Positions 10,001 through 19,195 of a stretch of DNA of 64,000 nt are shown piece by piece. Both the position numbers and the translations under genes were made by a program. The notes beneath the pieces were generated by a model. The model saw only the letters and a program-made list of their open reading frames with translations, searched no databases and was not told the origin of the DNA. The DNA is from a virus. Every line of letters begins with the position of its first letter. The stretch's first letter is position 1. The DNA lies in the IMG/VR virus record IMGVR_UViG_3300042373_001362, positions 62,001 to 126,000 of that record; one strand, given 5' to 3'.

Positions 10001-13000
10001 GCACGAACTTTTGCTACCGCAGAAAGAGAAAGACTTCTCGAAGGTGCAACAACAGAAGAAAAAATTGCTCTTGTCGAAATGGGAAGCGGTGAAACTGACG
10101 TAATCAACATGATGAATGGCAGTTCCGAAGGAATGGCATCTGCTAGAGCTATCCAGAGAAGAAACACCAGACTTAAGAAAAATGGAGTTCTTCCTGATGA
10201 ATTAAATCATCATGAGGCGTCAATAGAAGAACAGGTAGAAAACTTCTACATACCACTTCTTGAATTGATGGACAAGTCCTCCCTGTCTCAAACTGTAGAA
10301 ATGCACATCGACAGCAATGATGATGCTATGAAGTACGTGGAAGACCTTCTTAATGGCGGAAGTCCAGAATTCACTGTCGGTATTGGAACCGGAACACTGG
10401 TTACAAGCAATACAGACTTTTCAGACGGCAAAAAGATAGTTATCCGCGTCCCAGAGGGAAGTAGGGCTGTTTTCCCGGACTGGTCTTTTTATTCTGACTC
10501 CGACAACGGTGAGCAGAAAATGATGATTCCACCGTCAAAGTTTCACCTTGTTGAAATTCGGGATGACGGAACAGTCGTTCTTGAGGTTGGAGAACAAAAA
10601 GGAACCGAAGAAGTTCTCAAAGATGCGATAGAGGAGATATCCCCTAGCGCTGGTGACAGTGACTTTGCATACAGAGAAGGCCTCAAGAAGAAGGTTGGCA
10701 GGGTAGTCGACAAGAGAATTGCGGAGCGTCGCAGACAGGGTATGTTTGACCCAGAAAAGCGTTCTCCAGTTGAAGAAGAAAGATTCTCTGCTAGTGCAGA
10801 CAACGCTGCTGCTGCTGCCGGTTTTGAACCAGACCTTCCACCAAGGCCAACCACTCCACCGCCAACAGGCGATTCACCCAACAAGCAGAGAGGAGTGAAA
10901 AGAAGACAGGCTTCAGCTGCGATTGACCGCGTAGTAAATCCAAACAATAGAACTGAAGACTCATGGCAGAAGGAAAGAAGAGCTAGACAAGAGCTGGATG
11001 CAATACACGCATACATAACCGGTGAAGGCGCATATCAAAATAGAACCAATCGAGTCGGTCGTAAAATAGCTCAAATGATGGAAGAAGCCTTCGGCACATC
11101 AAACATAAACGAACTAACCGAAGACCAAAAGTACGACTTAATTGATTTAATTTCTCAAAGATTAGATGCCAAGCTAAGAATAGACAACAACGGCTCTTAT
11201 GACGACAGAAGAAGCTTATCGCAATTCAAAAGCAGAATTCAAGACCACATTGACATTTCAAAAATGCTTGATTCAAATGACTTTAGCGACCCATATGGCA
11301 GCGATGGCTATGACATCGATTGGTCATCAATAGACACAACGCCTGATAGGCCTGAAAGATTCTCTTCCGGAGCCAAATGGGGGCAGATGCCTTCTAGCAA
11401 CGAACAAATAGATGGTCTTCTTGATGCATCAAACAATGATGGATTTAATGAGATTTATGGTTCACCACAAACTCGTGAAGAGCGAATTGCTCAGATGGTT
11501 GAAATGCAATCCGAAGTTCTCACTTCATTGAGAGAAATGATTGACAATGTTCCCGGCTCTGGAGACGAATTAGGACTTGAAGCCTCAAGCATTGACCCAG
11601 TAATCATGGACCTCATCAAGAACTCATCCGACGAAGAGATATATCAGATTATTTCAAAGGCCGCTATGGACTTGCATCAAAGTTTTGACTCACGACCACG
11701 TGTACGAATGAGACAAGATGAGCTTGATAACTTCCTGAAGACTGGAAGATACGGAAGAGAGTCTTCTTTTGATACCGATGCCAATAGATTTTCTTCAGGC
11801 AGGATAAGCAAAGGCATCAGGGCTAGAGCCAAAGATAAAGCAATAGAAATGATTGCTGAAAGAATTGGCAAAGATGAGGACTCACGTGAAATAGCAGAGA
11901 TGGTCCTAGACACTGTTTCTGCTCTTAAGTACGGCCCAGAAGCCGCCCTGACGCGCTTGGCGATAGACCTCGGAAGACGAGGAAGCCGAGATATTGCTGA
12001 AAGAACATTAGAAGAACTTGTTAGTAGAGGGAAACTCACAGACGAGCAAGCGAAATCTATATTGTCAAAAATGGACAGGTTTGCCCCAGACGGTCTTCCA
12101 GAACCAATCAAGAGAGGCGTCGGTTCGGCTGTTCGTGCCGCAGCAGACGCAATCGATACTCCAGAGAACAGAGAAAGACTGGACAGGGCTCGTGAAGCAG
12201 CAGGAGAAGCTGCAGGCAGAGCCAGGGAAGCTGTCGGTGAAGGTGCAAGAAACGTAGCCGAACGAGGTCGTGAGAGACTTAGAAGACTTAGGGAAAGAGA
12301 CGACAGAGGCGAAATTCCATCTTCTCCAGAAGATGTTCCATTTGGCGACTTTGACCCAGCGGATACAATTTTTTCAAGCGGCAGAAGACTCGACAGAAGA
12401 GTTGCTAGCTCGGAAGCTGGCCGTGAAAGAATCATGGATGGGGCAAAGAAGACCAGAACAAGATTCAGCAGCGGAGAGACGCCAGAACTTAAAGAGCCAA
12501 AGAAGCCAAGCAGGCCACGAGAGCCAGATAATGGCCCCATGACTGGAAAGTTCATCGACATCTTCAAGGGTGTTAAGTCATATAAAGAGATGCTCGATAG
12601 ATACAACGAGCAAGAAGTTATCTTCTTTGACTACGAGACAACTGGCTTTGACCCCAAAGTTGAAAGACCCGTTCAAATTGGTGCAGTAAAGATGAAGGGC
12701 GGAAAAGTTGTTGAAAGGTTCAATATCTTCGTAAACCCAGAAAAAGAACTTAGCGATTGGTCAAAAGCAAACCTCGTAGATGCTGACGGTAATCCACTAA
12801 CAAACGATTGGCTAAATAATCAGCCATCAATAGCAGAAGCACACCAACAACTTATTGATTTCTTTGGGCCTGATGCACTTCTTGGTGGACAGTTCACCCC
12901 GTTTGACCTTGGGTTCCTTGAAGAGTCACTCAAGAATGCCGGAATAGAATGGACTCCTGCTGGCGTTATTGACAGCAAGGCGCTTGCAGACGAGCTACTT

Positions 13001-16000
13001 CCAAAGTGGACACCAGAAACCGGCGATGGACCATTTGCTTTGAACGACGACGGCAGTAAATATGCTACTAACAGCCTTGGGCCCCTATCTGAGTACCTTG
13101 GCGTGGACCTCAAGGCATGGCATACGGCAGATGCTGACTCTGAGGCATCTGCAATGATTGTCCAGAAGATTCTTGAGCGTGCGGCCGAAAGAGACGACAC
13201 TCCAAAGCATCTGCTAAAAGTTGAAAACATGCCTGCAATCGTCAACGAGCGTAGAGCAAAGCACAAGTTGGCAATGGATAAGTACTTTGCTGACATGAAG
13301 CAGTACAAGGCAGACATGGAAGCCTATAACGCTTCTAAATCTGACTCAGGAGGCGGAACAAGATTCTCTTCCGGCGGGAAAGCCGACCCCATGGTCATCA
13401 AGACAAATGGTCGATACGGCGACACCAGCGGAAAGAGCGATTTTAGCTCAGATGAGCTAAAGACAATAGACGAAATAACCGAGCGTCTATCCAACTCTGA
13501 TTTGAATCTGGCGTGGTTTTCGTTAGAGAACGAAGACGGAACAGCCACATCTTCGCCATTGATTAACTTTAACGGCAGGCCAATAGCTGTTGTTCGTATT
13601 GGAGAACAGAACATACCGTTTTATAGAAGTACCGGAAGTGGCGGCAAAGACCCAAGCAGGTTTGTTCCAAACAAATGGTATCCATTCTGGGGGTATAACG
13701 CGTCTGGTCAGTGGTTTATAAAAAACGAAGAAATGGAAAACTATTACGGGATACCAGAGCTGGAAGAAATATCTAAACAACTGGACACCCTTACGGATGG
13801 TCTTCCAAAGTTAAAGGCATCAACAGAGTGGCGTAGCGTCGCAAACATAGAGACCGGCCAAATGGATGATGATTTTAGAGGTTTAATAAATGGAACTGCA
13901 TTTAGAAATGCTGACTCGCTTTATAACAGACGTGACATAACAAATCACATTACTGTATCTAAGAAAAAGACGAGAGACGAAATAAAGTTAATGAAGAGAG
14001 ATGCCTTAAAGGCCTCAAGAGATGGCAATACTCCTCCAGGGGTTGATAGGTTCTCTTCTGGAGAAACATATAGAGAACTGGTTAGAACTGAAGGAAGGCC
14101 ATCAGAAAAGCAAAAAGAAGCAATTTCTGATGTTAAGGACATTCTAAGAAATAACGAGTTTGGCATTGCTGACGAGTTTGACGATGAATACGAAGTAGTA
14201 GACAGTCCAAGAAGGGCTGAACTGAAGGCGAAAGTTGCTGAAAAGATTTCAGAAGCTTTCTCTCACGACATAGAAGCAAGAGAAGATGTCGTTGTTACCG
14301 CTAAGAATGGCGAAAAAATAAACCTAGGAAAAGATTTCAAGATTGAAATAAGCGAAATATCTGTAGATGTTGACACTTATGACGAAGAAACTTTAGAAGC
14401 AATCAAAGAGCAACAGTTTTACGATACTCCTACTGGCTCAATGAGCGACTCCCCAAGCACTTTAATATCGATGAAGATATCAATAAAGCCAAAAGACGAG
14501 GAAGCAGCAAAGCGCCTTGAGCAGGCAGGTATCCCGGAGCTTCTATTGCCAGACTATTTTGACGGAACCCCAGGGGCCGACGATGTAAGGGTTGGATTCT
14601 CATCAAGAAACTTAGTAATAAATGGCAACGAAATGCATGCAACGCATGAGTCACTATTCCTCAGGGATGAAGCTCAAGGGAAAGGCATAGGAAGTCTATT
14701 CAACGCTAAGAATGAAGGAGTCTATGAAGAGCTTGGCGTTAGAAGAATCCTCACCAACGGTCAATCCTCTGAACTTGGAGAATCTGAAGGTGGAACACAT
14801 TGGCCAAGAAATGGTTTTACGTGGGCCGGAGAACAGAGCAAACAGGACTTTATTAAGGTTATAGACCGAGCCCTGAAGAGAAGAAAGAGCAAATTCTCTG
14901 AAGAAGAATACGCAAGAATAAGTTCTTTATATAGAAAGAACCCCTCAACTAGGAAGTTCGAAACAGACGCATCAGCAGAAGAGCTTGTCGATTTTGCTTA
15001 TGCAGATGAACTGTTTAAAGAACAGGATGCAAGCTTCATGTTTAAGCGCGACATTGAGCTCGTATCTGCCGGTAGTCCGAGATTCTCTTCAGGTGGAACA
15101 AGGTTCTCTTCTGGGGCGTCTGGAGCAGCAAGAGCTGGAATAAACAGAGATATATATGAAAGAGAAGGGGGCAGACCCTCGGACAAGCTGGAGCCATCAT
15201 CTTTGTTAAGAAAATCATCAGACGGAAAAGACTCTTCTGCTCTAGAAATAAATGGCAAAACATATGACATTAAGTCACTCAAAAACGAAGACGGAAACTT
15301 TTCTGTATTTATAGAAAATGAAGACGGTAAAAAAATTGCTGAGATTGTTTTAAACCAGGAGCCAACATCTTATGCATCTATAGTTTCAATATCATCGGAA
15401 GAAGATGCACAAAAAGCTGGAGCGCTAGAAGGAATTTTAGACTCTTTGTTAATAAATAATCCTGACGCAACGTTTAGGAAAACAGAAAAAACAGCAGAAT
15501 GGTTCAACTACGTAACCAATGGCATGGCTGACTATGGGCTTCAGGGAAGCAGACAGGTTGGTTTCTCCGGAAAGTTCAGCGATGGAGAAAGAGCTACACC
15601 CGATGGCGACTATACGTTAAGTTCGTTTTTAAGATTTAAGCCGAAAAGAAATTCATCTAAAACGCTAAAATCCGATAAAAATTCTTTTTCAGAGTATTCA
15701 TATAAGTGGAACGGGGAAATATTTGATATCGGAGGAGAGTCATTAGTATTTGGCGCACCTGAAGATGCGGAATTTGAAGATAGTTCTATAAAAAAGATAA
15801 ATCTGAATCCATTTGAAATACTGGGTCTTGAGCCAACTTCAGAAGAAGGCAGAGATGCTGCCATGAAATGGATGTCAGCAATACACGGCGCATCAATATC
15901 CATAATATCTGACGGTCAAGAATTTAAACCTAGCACCTATGTTAGTGCTCTTCTTTACGCCTCTTCAAAGGGGGATAAGAAAGCAGCAGAAGAATTAGAC

Positions 16001-17506
16001 GCATTGGCAAAACGTTCAAGTGATTGGCTTGCAAAGCTAAAAGAAAAAGAACAAAAGATTGAAGAAACTGGAAATGCTTTGCCGCTCAATTCTAGGCTTG
16101 TTCACCAAACGTCATACAAGCCAACAATAGATAAAGACGGATATCTAGTCCTTCGACCACTAGAGGACTTTCCACAAAAATCGAACGATGGCTCTGACGT
16201 AACTGTTAACAGAACAACGCTGCATTTAGCAATCAATCACCTTGCAGAAGGTCATATGTTTAGGCAGGAAACACAAGGTAAGTCTTACATTGTAATGATG
16301 CCTCTTGACTCTTTTATGGACCAAAACCCAGATAGCCTCGAAAATCTTTCAATAGTTGACACTGCAGCAACACCCCCACCAGGAGATGGCTTGCGCATGG
16401 CTCCAGGAACATTCAAAGTTATAGAGGTCGATGAGGGCGGGAATGGTCGAAGGATGGTTGAAGATGCTCTCAGAGAAGATGGCGTAGGCGTTCTAGTCGG
16501 TGGTGACAGGTCTTCCGGAACTCCAGGAGCAGATAAAGCAGCCGAAGCTAGGGCGCGGATGCTTGGAGTGTCTAATAACGTTGCGTCTGACCTGCCGTTA
16601 ACAGTGTTTGAAACTATTAACAGGACAAGCATATATGAGCAGTCTCGCTATGCCGATGTTCCTGCAACTACCGAAATTATGCAAACTGCTAGCAAAAATA
16701 CACTCATGAGAATGGCCAACAGAAGAGAAAACGCATGGACAGCATTTGATAAAGAAGTAGTAGCAACAGACTTTTTGTCTAGCGGTGAAGTAAAAGCCCC
16801 AGCAGAACCAAGAACACGGAAGCCAAAGCGAGTAAAGAAGTATAAGGGCTACGACCTTAACGAGCCAGACAATCCGGCTCCTAAGCCGGGAGAATTCCCT
16901 GATGATGTTGTTGAGGCTGCAACAAAACATAGGGCAGAGATTGAAAAGGTAGAAGCGGAAATAACAAAGCTTCTCATTGACTTGGCCGAAAAGAATAAAG
17001 CCCGTATGGAAGGTCTTGATTTTAGGCTTAAAGCTCTGAAGTCACTAATGCGCAAGATAGCTGCAGAAAAAGACAGCGAGCATGGTGGAGACGCAGAAAA
17101 AGCAGCGAAGTCCATGTCTGATGTTGTTAGGTACACGATGTCCTACGGCCCAGAAGATTACGTTGCTGGCGTAAAAGACGTTGTAGCAGAAATGCAGAAA
17201 CTTGGGTATGACCTTAGAATTAAGAACTACTGGAAGGGCGGCGACCCATACCAGGGAATCAACGTTGCCGTAACACACCCCGATGGAACAAAGTTTGAAC
17301 TGCAATTCCATACTCCACAATCTGTGGCTGAGAAAGAAAAAATTCACGTAATGTATGAGGAGTACAGAACATCAAAAGACCCAGGTCAGAGATGGGAGTT
17401 GTACCAGCGGATGGTTGAAATAGCTAACCAAATAGGTGTACCTATTCCACCAGAAGAACTGCTAACTATCGGCCAAGTGAAAGAACAGCCATTCCAGGCG
17501 GAGTAA
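7034..17506 (+). CDS. Giant polyvalent protein B: metallopeptidase, ART-like, DnaQ exonuclease, GNAT, RelA/SpoT-like domains
   Basis: 3490 residues. In order: a CPPG...QFTD...C motif (C244, C262); a zincin-like HEIAH at 570-574; long charged helices; an ADP-ribosyltransferase-like fold about 1075-1200 whose usual second catalytic Glu appears to be Lys (E1160-Q-K); helical segments; a DEDDh 3'-5' exonuclease (D1866, E1868, H2030, D2035); a domain with IPFYRSTGSG; a GNAT acetyltransferase (QGKGIG at 2548-2553); an unknown part containing LVHQT at 3022; and a C-terminal RelA/SpoT-like nucleotidyltransferase (VVRYT with R3366, ELQFHT from E3422). Nine (F/L)SSG tags at 1443, 1586, 1780, 1811, 2111, 2340, 2684, 2691 and 3248, plus a variant at 1251, separate these units. 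Likely packaged in the head and delivered to the host (inference). Individual domain calls vary in strength; exonuclease, GNAT and RelA/SpoT are the best. Confidence 0.75.
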   Translation: MTGTFKTKTRFYTSSQFVTPISGRKHFVDSAIDFRRGLIENSSMAVLNADIAVKAAMGAGLSSSSASVGQKAQGGTSPDSDGKKRVNKGGVPGMEEDANGYRYMPEATWGPDKVLNLFPSQENRQSTDRTPNFGFIDKGPVITPEQYVQKMENEPRIRMSKYKINSRTGEPIEDTEVEFDRMRFGKTFDINPDVSDEISESVSEEIQEKSLGRSLKERMPGGSLIGRAAARFGVIMDELGKMRCPPGTPAANQFTDMTGSNCFGTSPGTLISEAINLAQNLVPEDDSRRSSRLTRGIVNLMFDLENGLFGNNVWYHADGTRMKHGEWRKFREAGGVAKNERWMVNGVERVLAELDSQDARMEDLYSKLGIDVSDVRKATNEDVFEAFQKLKDSGVIRAQLRGRPSAAQVEAMMTARLQNMDAHWIARSAEERKILLDIEVKRYRELERAHMEAFLDEVIKNPEHMKTIGDVTFNPAGRDRASFGISRIGPDGKPVGSINIDIPMSLKFQDSMLPNLSPDERLRIWAEGGQSEVLRAMAVKDFLVNSNSHAGQMIAMVDGGRGLGRHDMKHEIAHSIQAVAIFNHMKRELDARGSLVIDNGENKAPTVITDVSQLNSDMLMALMARENFMGIDLNSLKDLRSRGDVVAFLAGKYIDEVQAQYGGMRRAAEIGAELWSLRSSGLIYGDDVDAALEYMDDVASGAITIDRTVSDEILNRRVYEEYLDGSRRIREAREESERLAEEAEDGEFFDAEGRASAERLSAAREAYAAEKRAEVKEVKEAAKTMSEEDMIDFLADATESSDVLTEMLDSVEEAGEEPDWMSVMDRDTLDAMSKAVVDEWVKRFTVRRSPEAMEKLQKMIDDKRESKGTLSPEKVEERRFRQFMEGAAERAQEMGLEDLVQAYSDWEELATGEGVDGVDRARRKEMRDMYRDEYIKRRTEGPDSVSKEDARKEFNSKFKTLRKPKTTAAREREKRANPKKFKTHNGKDGARTFATAERERLLEGATTEEKIALVEMGSGETDVINMMNGSSEGMASARAIQRRNTRLKKNGVLPDELNHHEASIEEQVENFYIPLLELMDKSSLSQTVEMHIDSNDDAMKYVEDLLNGGSPEFTVGIGTGTLVTSNTDFSDGKKIVIRVPEGSRAVFPDWSFYSDSDNGEQKMMIPPSKFHLVEIRDDGTVVLEVGEQKGTEEVLKDAIEEISPSAGDSDFAYREGLKKKVGRVVDKRIAERRRQGMFDPEKRSPVEEERFSASADNAAAAAGFEPDLPPRPTTPPPTGDSPNKQRGVKRRQASAAIDRVVNPNNRTEDSWQKERRARQELDAIHAYITGEGAYQNRTNRVGRKIAQMMEEAFGTSNINELTEDQKYDLIDLISQRLDAKLRIDNNGSYDDRRSLSQFKSRIQDHIDISKMLDSNDFSDPYGSDGYDIDWSSIDTTPDRPERFSSGAKWGQMPSSNEQIDGLLDASNNDGFNEIYGSPQTREERIAQMVEMQSEVLTSLREMIDNVPGSGDELGLEASSIDPVIMDLIKNSSDEEIYQIISKAAMDLHQSFDSRPRVRMRQDELDNFLKTGRYGRESSFDTDANRFSSGRISKGIRARAKDKAIEMIAERIGKDEDSREIAEMVLDTVSALKYGPEAALTRLAIDLGRRGSRDIAERTLEELVSRGKLTDEQAKSILSKMDRFAPDGLPEPIKRGVGSAVRAAADAIDTPENRERLDRAREAAGEAAGRAREAVGEGARNVAERGRERLRRLRERDDRGEIPSSPEDVPFGDFDPADTIFSSGRRLDRRVASSEAGRERIMDGAKKTRTRFSSGETPELKEPKKPSRPREPDNGPMTGKFIDIFKGVKSYKEMLDRYNEQEVIFFDYETTGFDPKVERPVQIGAVKMKGGKVVERFNIFVNPEKELSDWSKANLVDADGNPLTNDWLNNQPSIAEAHQQLIDFFGPDALLGGQFTPFDLGFLEESLKNAGIEWTPAGVIDSKALADELLPKWTPETGDGPFALNDDGSKYATNSLGPLSEYLGVDLKAWHTADADSEASAMIVQKILERAAERDDTPKHLLKVENMPAIVNERRAKHKLAMDKYFADMKQYKADMEAYNASKSDSGGGTRFSSGGKADPMVIKTNGRYGDTSGKSDFSSDELKTIDEITERLSNSDLNLAWFSLENEDGTATSSPLINFNGRPIAVVRIGEQNIPFYRSTGSGGKDPSRFVPNKWYPFWGYNASGQWFIKNEEMENYYGIPELEEISKQLDTLTDGLPKLKASTEWRSVANIETGQMDDDFRGLINGTAFRNADSLYNRRDITNHITVSKKKTRDEIKLMKRDALKASRDGNTPPGVDRFSSGETYRELVRTEGRPSEKQKEAISDVKDILRNNEFGIADEFDDEYEVVDSPRRAELKAKVAEKISEAFSHDIEAREDVVVTAKNGEKINLGKDFKIEISEISVDVDTYDEETLEAIKEQQFYDTPTGSMSDSPSTLISMKISIKPKDEEAAKRLEQAGIPELLLPDYFDGTPGADDVRVGFSSRNLVINGNEMHATHESLFLRDEAQGKGIGSLFNAKNEGVYEELGVRRILTNGQSSELGESEGGTHWPRNGFTWAGEQSKQDFIKVIDRALKRRKSKFSEEEYARISSLYRKNPSTRKFETDASAEELVDFAYADELFKEQDASFMFKRDIELVSAGSPRFSSGGTRFSSGASGAARAGINRDIYEREGGRPSDKLEPSSLLRKSSDGKDSSALEINGKTYDIKSLKNEDGNFSVFIENEDGKKIAEIVLNQEPTSYASIVSISSEEDAQKAGALEGILDSLLINNPDATFRKTEKTAEWFNYVTNGMADYGLQGSRQVGFSGKFSDGERATPDGDYTLSSFLRFKPKRNSSKTLKSDKNSFSEYSYKWNGEIFDIGGESLVFGAPEDAEFEDSSIKKINLNPFEILGLEPTSEEGRDAAMKWMSAIHGASISIISDGQEFKPSTYVSALLYASSKGDKKAAEELDALAKRSSDWLAKLKEKEQKIEETGNALPLNSRLVHQTSYKPTIDKDGYLVLRPLEDFPQKSNDGSDVTVNRTTLHLAINHLAEGHMFRQETQGKSYIVMMPLDSFMDQNPDSLENLSIVDTAATPPPGDGLRMAPGTFKVIEVDEGGNGRRMVEDALREDGVGVLVGGDRSSGTPGADKAAEARARMLGVSNNVASDLPLTVFETINRTSIYEQSRYADVPATTEIMQTASKNTLMRMANRRENAWTAFDKEVVATDFLSSGEVKAPAEPRTRKPKRVKKYKGYDLNEPDNPAPKPGEFPDDVVEAATKHRAEIEKVEAEITKLLIDLAEKNKARMEGLDFRLKALKSLMRKIAAEKDSEHGGDAEKAAKSMSDVVRYTMSYGPEDYVAGVKDVVAEMQKLGYDLRIKNYWKGGDPYQGINVAVTHPDGTKFELQFHTPQSVAEKEKIHVMYEEYRTSKDPGQRWELYQRMVEIANQIGVPIPPEELLTIGQVKEQPFQAE

Positions 17507-17507
17507 A

Positions 17508-17747
17508 ATGAAGAAAAGATTTTTCACAAAAGGTAAGAACACCAAATTATTCGTTCTTTTTATTGACGATGCAAAAAAAGAGATGTACGAGTATGTCTTG
17601 ACAGAGGATGGACTAGAAGAGACATCAGACCTTATGAAAATAATGATTGATGGGTTTCAGGGCATAGAAGAAATAAGCGAACAGAAGGCATCAGAACTTT
17701 ATAAAGACAAAGGCTTTAAAAAAGCCATGAATAGCCTTGGTAAGTAA
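17508..17747 (+). CDS. Small hypothetical protein
   Basis: 79 residues, starting two bases after the stop of giant protein B, so translationally coupled to it. Lysine-rich with a central acidic helix. It resembles no family I recognise. Close coupling suggests a chaperone or immunity-like partner of the giant protein, but nothing in the sequence proves that. Confidence 0.6.
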   Translation: MKKRFFTKGKNTKLFVLFIDDAKKEMYEYVLTEDGLEETSDLMKIMIDGFQGIEEISEQKASELYKDKGFKKAMNSLGK

Positions 17748-17748
17748 A

Positions 17749-18750
17749 ATGAGCGAAGAATCTACAAAAAAGATTGCCGACGTAGCAAGAAGAGCCTATG
17801 AAACACGCATTGGCATACAGCCAGACGTCGACGACTCTGCCAGGCCTGTTAGTGGCTATTTGGTCAATAGGTCACAGGACACAAAAAGAAGAGCAATGGC
17901 AAAACTGGAAAATCCAGAAGGAGCTACTGCCCCGTTTGAGACAGTAGAAGGAGACCCGTCTGGCACCGACGCTATATCTCAGGGAGAAATAGAGATAATT
18001 CTTAAGCCTGGCGTTGCCAAGAAAACCTCCTACACTCGCGGCGATGCTGTGTCTACCGGCGGAAGGGCCGTAGCAATGAACTCCGACGCGCAAGAAGACA
18101 TACTTAATGCGATAATCCACGATGATGGACCAAATGCCAAAAAGACAATGGCCAGGACGATGATTGGTCTTCTAAAATCGTCTCTAGACGAAGATTATAC
18201 AGGGGTTACTTCTCTCCCTGATAATGCAGGAAGACTTACGCCTGTAGACAAAGAAGACCCGTCTGCATCGCAAAGAAAAAATGAGTCGTTTGAAGCAATG
18301 ATTCTAGGTGGGTTTGAAATAGACGATGTTGAGGGTGTTCATTTCCCTTACTCAAAAATCAAACAAATAGCTGAAGATGAAGATATTTCTGACTTCTTCA
18401 ACAACAACTTTGTTATGTCTCGCCTAAAAACTCTCAACAATAACGCTGAACAAGCAAGGGTTTTTTCAACCCTTGAATCAGCGGACAAGATAAGAACGGA
18501 ATCTGTAGTCGCTCTCAAGGAATATAGGGCAGCAAAGCGCATTAAGAAAATGTACGAATCTGGAGGGGTTGGATATGTGAAGATATCTCACCCAAAGGGA
18601 GTCAACATAGAAGACCCAAGGACGTATGACAGAAACGCATCTCCTCTTGACAATGTTGAATCAATACTAAAAGCAAAGATAGCCAAAGAACTGGATTCAG
18701 AAATTCAGAAAATATTTAACAAAAAGCCTGGAATGAAGAAGGAAAAGTAA
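17749..18750 (+). CDS. Hypothetical head-module protein
   Basis: 333 residues from ATG 17749; a TTG four codons upstream would overlap the previous gene and is less likely. A central part reads GEIEIILKPGV followed by SYTRGDAV, then a helical second half. The pattern recalls extended phage proteins that accompany polyvalent proteins, but I cannot assign a family. It overlaps the next gene by one base (TAATG), so the two are co-translated. Confidence 0.65.
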   Translation: MSEESTKKIADVARRAYETRIGIQPDVDDSARPVSGYLVNRSQDTKRRAMAKLENPEGATAPFETVEGDPSGTDAISQGEIEIILKPGVAKKTSYTRGDAVSTGGRAVAMNSDAQEDILNAIIHDDGPNAKKTMARTMIGLLKSSLDEDYTGVTSLPDNAGRLTPVDKEDPSASQRKNESFEAMILGGFEIDDVEGVHFPYSKIKQIAEDEDISDFFNNNFVMSRLKTLNNNAEQARVFSTLESADKIRTESVVALKEYRAAKRIKKMYESGGVGYVKISHPKGVNIEDPRTYDRNASPLDNVESILKAKIAKELDSEIQKIFNKKPGMKKEK

Positions 18751-19184
18751 TGGGTGCTGTTCTTGTTGCTACGGCCGGAGATAAAAAAATATATTACGTT
18801 GTCGACTCTAAGGACTCATCAAAAGATGGAGTCATTGAGGATGCAGATGGAAAAACAACTGAAGTCCCATTCTTTTCATACATAGGCAAGACAACCGGAA
18901 TTCGACCAATCAGAAGCACCGAATTCCACAAGTTTTTATGGGATGAGCCGTCTGAAAAAAACAAAAAAAGATGGATGGAAACATTCATACTGAAGGTCGA
19001 GGAGCCAGATAAAAACGAGATGGACGGAGTAGTAGTCCAGGACTCAACTGGCAAGGCTAGAAAAAAGAAAACAAATATTGACAGGAAAGCAAATGCTTTT
19101 ATGAACAATAATCACATTAGCAATTCGTATGGTCTTCAGTTTTCGACTAAAATGATACTATCTGATATTAAGCGCGAAAAATAG
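18750..19184 (+). CDS. Hypothetical protein
   Basis: 144 residues. The ATG shares one base with the previous stop. The N-terminal half looks like a small beta domain (VLVATAGDKKIYYVVDS), the C-terminal half is basic. No recognised family. Part of the head-module operon. Confidence 0.6.
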   Translation: MGAVLVATAGDKKIYYVVDSKDSSKDGVIEDADGKTTEVPFFSYIGKTTGIRPIRSTEFHKFLWDEPSEKNKKRWMETFILKVEEPDKNEMDGVVVQDSTGKARKKKTNIDRKANAFMNNNHISNSYGLQFSTKMILSDIKREK

Positions 19185-19195
19185 GCAGGAAAAAG

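Noticed and set aside
11677-12606. 309-residue reading frame on the minus strand inside giant protein B
   Set aside because: It is a Ser/Leu-rich mirror of a strongly coding plus-strand frame and has no start signal.
200-15110. DNA-level repeat family built on TTCTCTTCTGG
   Set aside because: The matches follow one codon phase and vary synonymously, including AGC for TCT, so the repeat is of the peptide, not of DNA.
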